Below, piece after piece: positions 34,396 through 49,440 of a DNA stretch of 64,000 nucleotides. Origin of the DNA: Sipunculus nudus. Lineage: Eukaryota; Annelida; Sipuncula; Golfingiida; Sipunculidae. Positions within the stretch are counted from its first letter, which is position 1; each line of letters begins with the position of its first letter. Position numbers and translations under genes: made by a program. The stretch spans positions 2,091,900 through 2,155,899 of the forward strand of contig CM049322.1 of NCBI GenBank assembly GCA_026874595.1. Reading direction: 5' to 3'. The notes under the pieces are model-generated. The model had not been told where the DNA came from. It did no database searches and saw only the letters and a list, made by a program, of their open reading frames with translations.

Positions 34396-34470
34396 TTGGC
34401 GGGAAGCGCACACAACGCACGTACAAAGGCATCGCTACAGCTGAGCATGACTGAAAGTCAGCTGAGCTCA
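34396..34470. repeat. Right-end sequence of a dispersed element
   Basis: GCATCGCTACAGCTGAGCAT...GAAAGTCAGCTGAGCT matches the right ends at about 44205-44240, 50500-50526 and 60205-60242. Confidence 0.6.
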
Positions 34471-35339
34471 CACGGTTTGAGACAAAGACATACAGATATA
34501 CATAGAGGGAAGCGAAGCTGATCTTACGACCTTTTTCTCAACTTTGTTGATAAGGCGATTACAAAACAACAGCACCAAACCACGCATTCTGATGAGCAGG
34601 GAGCAAGTACGGTGTCACCTCTGTCTGTCTGCCTCTGTCGTTCCGTCTGTTTGTCTATCTGTTTCCGTCTAGATGTCTGTGTCCGTCTCTGTTGGTCTGT
34701 CTGCCCGTCTAGCTGTCTGTCTGTCTCTGTCGGTCCATCCGTCCGTCTAGCTGTCTGTGTGCTGGAGCTTGCAGCTCTAGAGCTTCGTCAGTACACCGGA
34801 CTGGGGTACTGTTGAATAACGGTTAATAAATCCCTTGCCACCGTCGTTTGAAGTGCCGCCAAATGTAGTTTTTTACATTGATCGCTGCAGACTCTGAGAA
34901 AATACAGGCTTGCGTTACGAATCACGTGCCCTTTCTGCTTAGGCGGTGCATGTTTTTATATTTAACCTCTCTCAGGCCCAGGTGATTATATTCAATGAAC
35001 GTATCGTGCCTCTCGTTTAAACATGCAAAAATAAACTACAATACCACACTATCGTGGCACTGACAGTCAATGAACGTACTCTATACCTGTCCAGGGAAAA
35101 TATCTGGAAATTACAAAACATATGACAGTTTACTAAATTTATCATTAGCATTCATTGTAAAAAAAACACGCAGACTCACGCACACACCATGAAAGAGTAG
35201 GATGTAGACTGCGATAATGACACATAAAAAACATATCCACACGCACACACACGCCTGAGAGCACTCACAGAGCGCAGACCTTCGCCAAAGCCTGGTCTGC
35301 ATCCTTACGAATCCTATGATCCACACAAATAAAAGCCAA
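34471..35339. other. Intergenic with a CTGT-rich patch
   Basis: A CTGTCTGT/CCGTCTGT-rich patch occupies 34618-34760. The rest has no recognisable feature. Confidence 0.55.
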
Positions 35340-36690
35340 AGGATGTATTATGGACCTGTAAACAGCAGCTACCATGCCTGGAACCCATTATCCCGACCAC
35401 GTTAATATAATGCCATTGTCGACCTGCAAACAGCAGCTACCATGCCTGGAACCCATTATCCCGACTACATTATTATTATGCCATTGTCGACCTGCAAACA
35501 GCAGCTACCATGCCTGGAATTCATTATCCCGACCACGTTACTAAAATGCCATTGTCGCTCTGTAAACAGCAGCTACCATGCCTTGAACCTATTATCCCGA
35601 CTACGTTATCATAATGCCATTGTCGACCTGCAAACAGCAGCTAACATGCCTGGAACCCATTATCCCGACTACGTTATTATAATGTCATTGTCGACCTGCA
35701 AACAGCAGCTACCATGCCTTGAACCCATTATCACGACCACGTCATTATAATGCCACTGTCGACCTGCAAACAGCAGCTGCCATGCTTGGAATCCATTATC
35801 ACGACCACGTCATTATAATGCCATTGTCGACCTGCAAACGGCAGCTACCATGCCCTGAACCCATTATCACACCACGTTATTATAATGTCATTGTCGACCT
35901 GTAAACAGCCGCTTCAATGCCTGGTACCCATTATCAGGACCACGTCATTATAATGCAATTCTTAACCTGCAAACAGCATCTACCATGCCTGGAACCCATT
36001 ATCCCGACTACGTTATTATAATGCCATTGTCGACCTGCAAACAGCAGCTACCATGCCTGGAATCCATTATCCCGAACACGTTATTACAATGCCATTGTCG
36101 ACCTACAAACAGCAGCTACCATGCCTGGAACCCATTATCCCGAATACGTTATTATAATGCCACTGTCGACCTGCAAACAGCAGCTTCCATGCCTGGTGCC
36201 CATTATCACGACCACGTCATTATAATTCCATTGTCGAACTGCAAACGGCAGCTACCATGCCTTGAACCCATTATCACACCACGTTATTATAATGTCATTG
36301 TCGACCTGCAAACATCCGGTTCCATGTCTGGAATCCATTATCCCGACCACGTTATTACAATGCCATTGTCGACCTGCAAATAGCCGCTACCATGCCTGGA
36401 ATCCATTATCCCGACCACGTTATTACAATGCCATTGTCGACCTGCAAACAGCAGCTACCATGCCTGGAATCCATTATCCCGACCACATTATTACAATGCC
36501 ATTGTCGACCTGCAAACAGCAGCTACCATGCCTGGAATCCATTATCCCGACCACGTTATTACAATGCCATTGTCGACCTGCAAACAGCAGCTACCATGCC
36601 TGGAATCCATAATCACGACCACGTTATTACAATGCCATTGTCGACCTGCAAACAGCAGCTAACATGAGTGGAACTCATTATCACCACCCC
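35340..36690. repeat. 68-bp minisatellite, about 20 copies
   Basis: The monomer contains CCATGCCTGGAACCCATTAT, CCCGACCACGTTATTATAAT, GCCATTGTCGACCTGCAAAC and AGCAGCTA. Plus-strand frames of up to 132 codons are by-products. Confidence 0.95.
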
Positions 36691-37419
36691 GTCATTAAAA
36701 TGCCTTTATCGTTGATCTTACAGTGCAGTGACATTCATGATTGAGATGTAACCATAGCAACGACGTCAACATGCAGGATGTCATTTAATCACAGTCCATG
36801 CGCGTTGCTCATAAAAAATATATATAAAGTTCTAAATTGATTCTAATGATTTGGTAGGAGTGTTTGTCACAGACCTCAGAAAGAGAAACGGATAAATTAC
36901 ATTCAGGGCAGACGGATAGTTTGTGATTGTTGCACGGGGGAAAGTAACAGCGGAAAAAGGGCCGTGTTTAGCAGGATCTGGATAAAGATCCGCATTTTGT
37001 ATTACGGATCCTGACCAATTTTATATATTTTTTTCTCTGGCCTTGAGGGTCATCCTACAACAGTAGTTTATCGAAAAATAATTGAAAAGGATCGGACAGC
37101 AAACACAAACACACAAACATGGCCGATCACCTCCCTTGGCAAAGGCAATAATCATAAAGTACACAGACAAAGAAACACACAGAAACAAATAGGAAACATA
37201 CCGGAGCACGTGCCCTGGCAGCTGCCAAGATACCCAACAAGAATAACGTATGGGGCATGACGCTAAGCTTAAAGAAACACTTGCATTATAGAGCCAGTGG
37301 CATATACAGTGATATATGTGTTATAAGACCACTCATGCGACAGACCAAAAATGGTGTTAATTCACAGATAGTCTTATTACACAGGACATTTACAATCATT
37401 ATGAATGCTTTTAGTTCAC
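36691..37419. other. Unassigned sequence
   Basis: No gene or repeat is recognised. Confidence 0.5.
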
Positions 37420-37900
37420 TCAAGGGTGGTCTTAATAGACAGGTGGCCTTAATAGACAGGTGGCCTTATCAGACAGGTGGCCTTATTAGACAGGTGGCCT
37501 TAAAAAACAGGTGGCCTTATTAGACAGGTGGCCTTGATAGACAGGTGGCCTTGATAGACAGGTGGCCTTTTAGACAAGTGTCCTTTTAGACAGGTGGCCT
37601 AGATAGACAGGTGGCCTTGATAGACAGGTGGCCTAGATAGACAGGTGGCCTTGATAGACAGGTGGTCTTTTAGACAGGTGGCCTAGATAGAAAGGTGGTC
37701 TTATTAGACAGGTGGCCTTAAAAGACAGGTAGCCTTTAAGACAGGTGGCCTAGATAGACAGGTGGCCTTGATAGACAGGTGGTCTTTTAGACAGGTGGCC
37801 TAGATAGACAGGTGGCCTTTTAGACAGGTGGCCTTGATAGACAGGTGGCCTTGATAGACAGGTGGCCTAGATAGACAGGTGGCCTTGATAGACAGGTGGT
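37420..37900. repeat. 17-bp minisatellite, about 28 copies
   Basis: The unit is TTGATAGACAGGTGGCC, with variants CCTTTTAGACAGGTGG and CCTAGATAGACAGGTGG. Larger groups recur, as at 37600-37680 and 37740-37830. Confidence 0.95.
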
Positions 37901-39285
37901 CAGGAAATGATAAAAACCATGTATTGCTAGATTCAAATTATTTCAATATTTTGCCTGTGACGTCACACTCCTGCACAGAACATCACCACGTGCTATCAGG
38001 TTTATTAAGCGGCGTGTACCGGGCGCGCAGTATGAGGTGCGGATTGCGGCAGCGGAACGCGGTATACGGAATGGATTCGCGTGGGGCATTTATCGGGCGG
38101 GCGGTAAAACACTGCTTTATACATCAACCCATCTGATTTACCTCTGTGGGTTATGCTGACATAATTAAGGTCACGTTGAAGCCTGGCCAGGTGCTATATA
38201 GCGCGAGGTATGCGGATCTAACTCTTCCCAGAGAATTCCATTTTACCGCGTGTCTCTTGCCGCATATCGCGGTCCCTAAACGCAGCTTTATCCTGAAAAC
38301 CTCTTACAGAATATTTTCAATACAATTTATATTCTTCGAGCATACATGTGCATTCTGCATTTTTAGTTAGTAAACGGTCCAGTAATTTTGCATGTATTAT
38401 TCAGAATGGTGTCTGCTTTTTTTCGGGGGGGGGGGGGGCCCACAAGTGCATGTACAGTCTGACCACTATGTAAAGAACTCTCACATGCACACAAAATGAG
38501 GGAAGAAAACGATTGGTGACAAAATACATCTGGTATTTTTGGAATTAAGCGTATATGTTACTATTGCCCGTGGTTTTAGAAAGACTTCGCGTACGTATGT
38601 ACCAGCTTTATGCATCTTTTTGTCTACTGAACTCAATCAGCGCTCAGTCTGGTTTCTGGACTCGAAACCTGCGAGTGTCAGTGTCTGTGTCGAGTACACG
38701 GTGTAAGGACCTCGGTTCCCTGAAAAGGTCGACTCCATTCCGTACTCCAGTCCGTACGTCACTGTAACAGTCTGTGTATATTAACTCGTGATGCAAGCCT
38801 GGCAGCAGACACACTGCCTAATCCCACATGCACTCAAATGCGCGAATTAAATACAAGTCACAACATGTTTAACCTGCAATATAAGTATGACTAGTCCGTT
38901 TTACCAACCTTGAACTTACACAGCGCGCTATTTCAGGCGGCCCCCTGTCCATCAGTGTTAATTTAAACTGAATACAAATATGTAGATCAAGGATGGTCTA
39001 TATATACAGACAAAATTTATATGTTGAAAAAACGTTAATAAATATTATTATTGTAAATAATTATTATATATTATTATTTATTATCATTATTATTATTTTT
39101 ATCATTATATGTGAATGTATAAGGCCCATGCATAAAATATAATAAACAAGCTCTTCACAACGGCATTATGTGTAGATATAAAGAAATGCATACCATTAAA
39201 TGTGGACAGAATTGGGACTGGGTCAGGGCCGAACGGTCCACTTTACGGAGGTGACCACTTGGAGCGTTCCACGCGTATCCATGCA
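37901..39285. other. Unassigned sequence with a poly-G run
   Basis: About 14 G at 38425-38438. The segment around 38000-38110 is GC-rich (GCGGCAGCGGAACGCGGTAT, for example) but has no recognisable coding signature. Confidence 0.45.
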
Positions 39286-39287
39286 TG

Positions 39288-39412
39288 CATTTACATACCA
39301 TATGATACGTACATACCATATACATGTAATACGTACATACCATATAATATGTACATACCATATAATACGTACATACTATATGATACGTACATACCATATA
39401 ATACGTACATAT
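39288..39412. repeat. Repeat of about 20 bp, CATACCATATAATACGTA
   Basis: Six or so copies of ACATACCATATAATACGT. Confidence 0.85.
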
Positions 39413-39491
39413 GATGGTTAATGTTGGTCGGTGATTGTTAGTTTTTAAACAATGTTTTTTGTACATTTGTATGATTGGATTACTCGCTGCC

Positions 39492-39498
<7 letters not shown>

Positions 39499-39531
<33 letters not shown>
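39499..39531. repeat. (TA)n microsatellite
   Basis: About 16 TA units. Confidence 0.95.
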
Positions 39532-39535
<4 letters not shown>

Positions 39536-39741
39536 CTTTATATTTGTATATAATGCACTTGTATTAGATTATGAATGCATGGATATGTTTGAGTATGCAT
39601 ATATATTTAATGATGTATGCATGAATGTATCTGCGCATGTAGGGTTGATTTATGTTCTACATGAACATAAGCAAATGTACTGTGCGTGATTGCGAAAAAA
39701 ATGCATCAATGCACGCATGTGTAATGCTGCACATATATAGG

Positions 39742-41239
<1,498 letters not shown>

Positions 41240-44200
41240 ACAAGTGACCCAGGGGTCATGACGCTCAGCTGACCAGGAAGACATTGACAAAAGTAATTTT
41301 ATCATCTGAATGTCAAATTTGAATGAAATACTTTTTCCAAACTTGACCTTTTGTATAAAATCATCCAATATTCATTGGGGTACTATGGAGCTCTGTAGCA
41401 TGAAGGATATGGGTAACAGACACCTATTTTCAAGGTTTACAAGATGACTTTTCAGGGGTCTCCCAGCATGTCAAAAAATAAAATTCTAGATCTAGTTATT
41501 ATGATTTGTGCCCTGTTAACAAATCCAAATGTTTATTCTGGGGGGTATTTCAAAGCCGCATAGGATGAAGGATATGGGTAACAGAGATGTAATTTCAGGT
41601 GCACAAGGAGACTTTTCAGGGGCCTCTCAGCATATCAAGAAAGGAGATTCTAGGTCAAGTCATTATAATTTGTGCTCTGTTAACAGATGACCAAATCTTT
41701 ATTCTGGGGAGTACTTTGGAGCCCCAGAGCATGAAGGGTATGGGTAACAGGGACCTTATTTCGGGTTTCCATGTAGACCTTTTATGGGCTTCCCTGGAGG
41801 TGAGGACAGAAGATTCTAGGTCCAGTCTTTATGATCTGTGCCCTGTTAATATATGACCAAATCTTTATTCTGGGGGGTACTTCAGAGCCCCATAGCTCAC
41901 AGAATATGGGTAACAGGGAACTGATTTCGGGTTTCCATGTAGACCTTTTATGGGCTTCCCTGGAGGTGAGGACAGAAGATTCTAGGTCCAGTCATTATGA
42001 TTTGTGCCCTGTTTACAGATGACCAAATGTTTAAAGATCACAAAAGTAGAGAAAAAAAATCGTAAAAAATAAAAAAAAATATAGGTGGCGCCACCAATCT
42101 CCAGAAATTGATGAAACACTCCATGATCAATATCCATGCAAAGAATCATGGTAATTAATGCATTAGTTGTTCAGATACTTGAGCTTTTGTATTAAATTTT
42201 GCATTATTCTGGGGGGGTACTTCAGAACCCCATAGCTCGAAGAATATAGGTCACAGTGACCTAATTTCAGGTTTACACGGAGAATTTCCATAGACCTCCC
42301 AGGATTTCAAGTAAGAAGATTCCCGGTCAAGCGGTTACGATTTGTGCCCTGTTAACAGACAAGACGCCTGGATGGCCGGACGGACAACGGACAAAAGGTG
42401 ATCCCTACAGCTCAGATGATTTTCAGTCAGCTGAGCTAAAAATTGAAAAAATACAGGTGGCGCCACCATACTGCAGAAACTGATGACACATTCCATGATC
42501 AATATCCATGGTGATCACTGCAATAGTTGTTTAGATACTTGAGCTTTTGTATCAAATTGTCCATTATTCTGAGGGATACTTCAGATGACTTACAGTCAGC
42601 TGAGCTAAAAACACTTAATGGTCAATATCCATGCAAAGAATCATGATGATCTCCGTATTAGTTGTTCAGATACTTCAGCTTTTGTATCAAATTGTCCATT
42701 ATTCTGAGGGATACTTCAGAGTCCTATAGCTTGAAGGATATGGGTAACAGAGACCTAATTTCAAGTTTCCACAGGCACTCTTCATGGGCCTCCTTGCATG
42801 ACAAGAATGAAGTTTCTAGGTCCAGTTGTTGCAATTTGTACCCTCTTGATAGATAACATAGGTGGCGCCACCAGTCTGCAGGAACTGATGGAACATCTCA
42901 TAATCAATATGTATGCCAAAAATCATGACCATCAGTGATGTAGTTATTGAGATATTGAAGTTTTTGTATGAAATTTTTGACTACTCGGGGGGGGGGGGGG
43001 GTACTTTGGGGCCCCATAGCTCGAAGGATATGGTTAACAGAGACCTAATTTCTGGTTTCCAAGGATATTTTTCATGGACCTCTCAGTGTGTCAAGAATGA
43101 AGATTCTAGGTCCAGTCGTTACGATTTGTGCCATGCTAACAGATGACAGCATCCTTAAAGGTCTCAAAAATAGAGGAAAAAATCGTAAAAAAATCGAACA
43201 ATAAAGGTGGCACCACCAGTCTGCAGGAAGTGATGACACATCTCATGATCAATAGTTATGCCACAAATCATGACCATCAGTCAAGTAGTTAATGAGATAT
43301 CGAAGTTTTTGTATGAAATTTTTTACTTTTCTTGGGGGTACTTTGGGGCTCCATAGCTCTAAGAATATGGGTAACAGAGACCTAATTTCTGGTTTCCATG
43401 TAGACTTTTCATAGGTCTCTCAGTGTGTCAAGAATGAAGATTCTAGGTCCAGTCTTTACGATTTGTGCCTTGTTAACAGATGTTTACATTTTGAAAGGTC
43501 TCAAAAATAGAGAAAAAATTCGTAAAAAATTGAACGATACAGGTGGCGCCACCAGTCTGCATGAAGTGATGGAACATCTCATGATCAATATGTATGACAA
43601 AAATCATGACCATCAGTCAAGTATTTAATGAGATATTGAAGTTTTTGTTTGAATTTTTTACTTTTCTGGGGGGTAGTTTGGGGCCCCATAGCTGGAAGGA
43701 TATGGGTAACAGAGACCTAATTTCTGGTTTCCATGGAGACTTTTCATAGGTCTCTCAGTGTCGCGAGAATGAAGATTCTAAGTCCAGTCATTACGATTTG
43801 TGCCTTGTTAACAGATGTTCACATTTTTAAAGGTCTCAAAAATAGAGAAAAAAAAATCGTAAAAAATCGAAAAATACAGGTGGCGCCACCAGTCTTCAGG
43901 AACTGATGGAACCTCTCATGATCAATATGTATGCCAAAAATCATGACCATCAGTCAAGTAGTTAATGAGATATTGAAGTTTTTGTATGAAATTTTGGACT
44001 TTTCTGGGGGGTACTTTGGGGCCCCATAGCTCGAAGGATATGGGTAACAGTCACCTAATTTCTGGTATCCAAGGAGATTTTTCATGGACCTCCCAGGATG
44101 TCAAGTAAGAAGATTCCAGTTCTAGCGGTTACGATTTGTGCCTGGTTAACGGACAGACAGACGGACAGACAGACAGACAGACGGACGACAGACAAAGAGT

Positions 44201-44240
44201 GATCGCTATAGCTCAGATGACTTTCAGTCAGCTGAGCTAA
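41240..44240. mobile_element. Dispersed element with GCTCAGCTGAC / GTCAGCTGAGC ends
   Basis: The left end is AAGTGACCCAGGGGTCATGA then CGCTCAGCTGACC. The right end is ATAGCTCAGATGACTTTCAG then TCAGCTGAGCTAAAAAT, preceded by a GACGGACAGACAGAC run. The ends share an 11-bp inverted repeat, GCTCAGCTGAC. The interior has unit repeats of about 165 bp (41490-42010) and about 340-350 bp (42450-44150), each with GATTTGTGCCCTGTTAAC and most with GGTGGCGCCACC. It contains no protein-coding frame. A shorter relative with the same ends lies at 58312-60244. Confidence 0.7.
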
Positions 44241-44539
44241 AAATGGGATCGACAAGGAACTTGCAATGGTCAGATTAAATGACTTACTGGACATCAATGG
44301 AATACACTAAATAAAATAACAGGGTTGGCGGGTGGGTGGCTTGTCTTGAAAGTTTGTGACAGTGGAACTAATTCCATCTTCAAGTGCGCGAGATTGCCCA
44401 ACAAACCGTTATGAAAATGCAGGTTACAAGTGGGATCGGAAAGTAGGACGAAGGTAGGGAAGCAAATGGAAAAGGAAAACCAAAATGATGACAGAAACCA
44501 CACACGTAACGATACTACAAGAACCACACACGTAACAAT

Positions 44540-45375
44540 ACTCCATAAACTAGGCAGTATACCGACTGATATCATGTCTCCATAAAACGATGTCACAACT
44601 AGTAGTATACTGACTGATATCATGTCTCCATAAAACAATGTCACAATGAGGCAGTATACCGACTGATATCATGTATCCATGAAACAATGTCACAACTAGG
44701 CAGTATACAGACTGATATCATGTCTCCATAAAACAATGTCACAACGAGGCAGTATACCGACTGATATCATATCTCCATAAAACAATGTCACGACGAGGCA
44801 GTATACTGACTGATATCATGTCTCCATAAAACAATGTCACAACTAGGCAGTATACATACTGATATCATGTCTCCATAAAACAATGTTACAACGAGGCAGT
44901 ATACCGACTGATATCATGTCTCCATAAAACAATGTCACAACGATGCAGTATACAGACTGATATCATGTCTCCATAAAACAATGTCACAACTAGGCAGTAT
45001 ACAGACTGATATCATGTCTCCATAAAACAATGTCACAACGAGGCAGTATACCGACTGATATCATGTCTCCATAAAACAATGTCACAACAAGGCAGTATAC
45101 AGACTGATATCATGTCTCCATGAAACAATGTCACAACAACGCAGTATACAGACTGTTATCATGTCTCCATGAAACAATGTCACAACAAGGCAGTATACTG
45201 ACTGATACCATGTCTCCATAAAACAATGTCACAATGAGGCAGTATACCGACTGATATCATGTCTCCATAAAACAATGTTACAACTAGGCAGTATACCGAC
45301 TGCTACCATGTCTCAATAGTCAGTTTCACAACTACGCAGTATACTGACTGATATCATGTCTCCATAAAACAAGGC
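44540..45375. repeat. 49-bp satellite, left block, about 17 copies
   Basis: The monomer contains CAGTATACAGACTGATATCA, TGTCTCCATAAAACAATGTC and ACAACTAGG. The block stops in mid-monomer at ATAAAACAA (45372). Confidence 0.95.
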
Positions 45376-46446
45376 CTACAGGCCTAATGCGAACCTGTGC
45401 AATGAGATTACACCAGGTATAATGCTTCAATGCTGGACCATTACTTTTCAAGAACATGTGTAACATGTATATGAACAATGCAAGTACTAAACACTTAGAA
45501 CAAGAAACAATTAAAGAAACATCACTGCTGCAATTCTGGCATGGGTGCACACAACACAAAAACTAGAATATGGGTAGTCAACAAGTGACTATGTGTATCC
45601 TCCAAAATCAGAGTGGGAAAGGTGAAGTGAGGCATGGATTGAGTGGCAAGGGGAAATAGAGTGAGGTGTGTTGCATAATAGCCTGGATGTCTGCAGCCGA
45701 AATGTGTATGTAGGTTGCGCCACCTACCACAAAATCCAGAAAGCTGTTCAAGATGTATAAACCTGCAGAATTTTAGGCTGATAAGTCAAACCCATACTGA
45801 GATATGGGTAATTTTAGCCCACGGCAGACAAACAGACGGACGCTGTGCAAAAATGGTGGCAGGTGGCACCACCAATTTTGTGTATGATTAAGAGTAATGT
45901 GAGATCTACACATATGCAAAATTTCAGGGGGATTTGTCAAACCAGTCCTGAGGTATAAGCCTGAATGTCTGCAGCGTGTACATAAATGTAGGTGGCGCCA
46001 CCTGCCACAAAATCCAGAAAGCTATCCAAGATGTATAAACCTGCAAAATTTTAGGCAGATATGTCAAACCACTGCCTATTATAAGTGATTATATCCCACG
46101 ACAAACAGACGGACGCTGTGCAAAAATGATTGCAGGTGGCGCCACCGCTTTTGCGTATGATAAAGAGCTATGTGAGATCTATAAACATGCAAAATTTTTG
46201 CCCAATCAGTCAAATGGTTCCTGAGATATGAGCTTGGATGTCTGCAGCATAAATTTGAATGTAGGTGGCGCCACCTGTCAACAAGTGACCCATGGGTCAT
46301 GACGCTCAGCTGCCAAGCATGACCTGCGACATCATGGGCTGTGATTCACAACTAGTAATATTGTTGCAGAACCTATATGCCAATTTTGTTTATACTTTCT
46401 ACATTGCCATAAATTCTTATCATATATGTCTGGTTAAAACATAGTG

Positions 46447-48260
46447 AACTAGATATTTCTTGGCACCGCAGGTGCCAGAGTATCCCCAGACATAGTAGAC
46501 CCCCCACCCCCCTTTAAGAATAGGCCCCCATTTTTAGCAGCATATACTGACACTTGGCAAGCAATTATTGTTTCTTCCATCTATCAATCCACAATCTTTT
46601 TGAAGATGTTGGTCCTGTGACCTTGACCTTTGACCTCATGACCCAAAAATCAATTGGGGTCTTGCTTTTTCAATGGGACATACATAAGTCAAGTTTGAAA
46701 TCTATACATCAATAAAAGCAGGAATTATCATCCAGGAACTAATTTGATGGCTCCTGTGGCCTTGACCTTTGACCTTGTGACCCCAAAATTGATATTGATC
46801 ATCCACTTTTATATATAAATCAACAGAGGTCTAGATTTATTGATGGGCCATATATAAGTCAGGTTTGAAATCCATATATTAATCCAAGCTTGCATTATCA
46901 TCTCAGGAACTAATTTTTGGACATATGGCTCCTGTGACTTTCACCTTTGACCTTGTGACCTCAAAATTGACAGGCGTCTTCCTCTATTGGCAGGGGAACT
47001 GTATGTGCAAGATGAAATGTCTGAGATGAAATGTTTGGCTGAAAATGCATCCACATCTTTTTGAAGACGTGTCCTGTGACCTTGACCTTTGACCTCATGA
47101 TCCCAAAATCAATTCGGTTCTTGCTTTTCCAATGGGACATATACAAGTCAAGTTTGAAATCCATACATCAATAAAAGCAGGAATTATCATCCAGAAATTA
47201 ATTTTTGGACAGATGGCTCCTGTGACCTTCACCTTTGACCTTGTGACCTCAAAATTGATAGGGGTCTTCCTCTATTGGCAGATGAACTATATGTGCAAGA
47301 TGAAAGGTCTGAGATGAAATGTTTGGCTGAAAATGCATCCACAATCTTTTTAAAGATGTGTCCTGTGACCTTGACCTTTGACCTCATGACGCCAAAATCA
47401 ATTGGAGTCTTGCTTTTTCAATGGGACATATATAAGTCAAGTTTGAAATCAATACATCAATAAAAGCAGGAATTATCATCCAGAAACTAATTTTTTTACA
47501 TATAGCTCCTGTCGCCTTGACCTTTGTTCTTGTGACCCCAAAATTGATATGGATCATCCACTATTGGCAAGTGAGCTATATATTCAAGATGGAAGACCTT
47601 TAAAGTTTGGCTTAAAATGCATCCACAGTATCTTGTAAGATGCAAGTCCAGTGACCTTGACCTTACCTCATGACCCTAGAACCTATAGGGTTCTTACTTT
47701 AGTAGTGGGCCATACATAAGTCACGTTTGAAATCCATATGGCTATCGACACTGGAGATATCATAAGAGGTGTGTGATTTTCACCAAATTTGGACACATTA
47801 AAAGTCAAGGCCACTCTCATGGTAAAGGTCATGACCCAAATGTAAACAGACCTCATCCCATAGCCCATCTCTCTACATGTGCATGATATGAAAGAAATCT
47901 GTCCATTAGTTTTTGACTTATAATGCTTACAGTACTGTCAAGTGGCAATTATGGGGGTATTAAAAGGCGTAAAAACAAGAAAAGGATAATAGGTGGCGCC
48001 ACCAGTTTCCGGTATATCACAAGGCTATCCTAGATCTTCGGTCACCTTAATTTTTAGACCAGTCCATGCAAGCTTACTTGAGATATTTAAGAATTTGTGT
48101 TATTTTCAGCAATAATTGACCTATTCAAGGTCAAGGTCATTCTCCTAGCATAGGTCATGACCCCATTTTAAATAGGTTTCGTCCCCTTACCTTTATCTAT
48201 ACAAATGTAAAGTTTGAAAAAAATCAGTGAAATATTTTTTGAGTTATCCCACTCACAAGG
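46447..48260. mobile_element. Second copy of the TIR element seen at 12937-14662
   Basis: It starts with TTGGCACCGCAGGTGCC and GAGTATCCCCAGACATAG and continues through the same TGACCTTGACCTTTGACC units, the same ATCCACAGTATCTT block and GGTGGCGCCACC near 47993. It ends with AAATATTTTTTGAGTTATCC; the terminal GGGGATAC repeat is lost. Confidence 0.75.
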
Positions 48261-49440
48261 TTTTTCTGTGGCACAATGATGGTCTGAGGCAAAATGTATG
48301 GTTGTTGAGCTATCAGGAACTAATCCCACAGCTTGCTCGATACCTGTCAGTCTCAAAAGGAATACCACAAAGGCCACACTTAAGATCAAAATACAGCAAA
48401 AGATCAAGGAAATCCATGCAAGAATTATTGTGAAACAGGGCTTCCATATTAATTTTTATTCAATACAAGTCAACTGTACTGAGCTTTCATAAATGATGGT
48501 CATATTTATTAAGAAATCTTTGACCCAATGCAAGATAACATTAATATACATCCCACTGCATTCACTTTAATAGTACTTGAGATAATATGTTCTAAAGGAA
48601 TTTAAAGATGGCTTCCTGGTGGCCATATTGGATTTCTGACAGGTCGGAAATTGAACAACAAACATCCTCTAAAAGGGACCAAACATCATAAACAAATCAC
48701 AGAAACTGCCCTGGCAAAAGGATTTCTGAAATGGCTACCTGGCAGACATAATGGTTTTCTGACAAGTCTGACATTTGATATCACACATCCTCCAATAAGA
48801 CACTAAACTTGTAGCAATTGCTTCAAAGAATGTAACAGTTATGAATGTCAAAAACAATTCAAAAGGCATGATCAGGTTGGAGAGCTCTCATATCAGATTT
48901 ATGAACATGCAAATGTAAAAAGTGCAAGTCCAATTTGTTTTAATTATCAGCTTACTATTCAATGGGGTCAGCAGGGTAGGTAAACTGCAAAACCTAAAAG
49001 AAAAGAAATGCAGAAAGCATCACTAAGAGTCTTGTAATCAAATAAAGCCATCCTAAATCCAGGTAAAGACCCACATATTATCAGAACAAACACTTGCTGG
49101 TATATCTGATGATTTGTATAATTATATTCAGATATCTAGAAAACTAAGTTTATTGCTATGATTCCATGATATAAACTGCAAAATGTTCCCATCATTTTAT
49201 AAATCAGTAGCTAAACCTTAACACTTAACTCTCATAGTCTTAATGCCTGGCCAAAATATTCCAGCAACAGTGTTTTTGTTATGCACTAATGATATATCCT
49301 TATCACTCCATGAGCTGATACAAAAGGGAGTCATATATCACAAGTGTAACAATTATGGGCTCATAGTGACATGTACCAGTTGTGAGTGCCATGGTTATAT
49401 ATACAAGAAAACAAGAAAAATAGAGATGATCTACAAAATA
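48261..49440. other. Unassigned sequence within the 6.7-kb insertion
   Basis: No recognisable unit structure; short frames have no signature. Confidence 0.45.

Noticed and set aside
35442-36667. Overlapping frames of 60-132 codons
   Set aside because: Translations of the 68-bp minisatellite with no protein signature.
44540-45375. Hammerhead ribozyme in a satellite monomer
   Set aside because: ACTGATATCATGTC recalls the CUGANGA core, but the GA step and the GAAA box are absent on both strands. The same check on the 48- and 64-bp monomers was negative.
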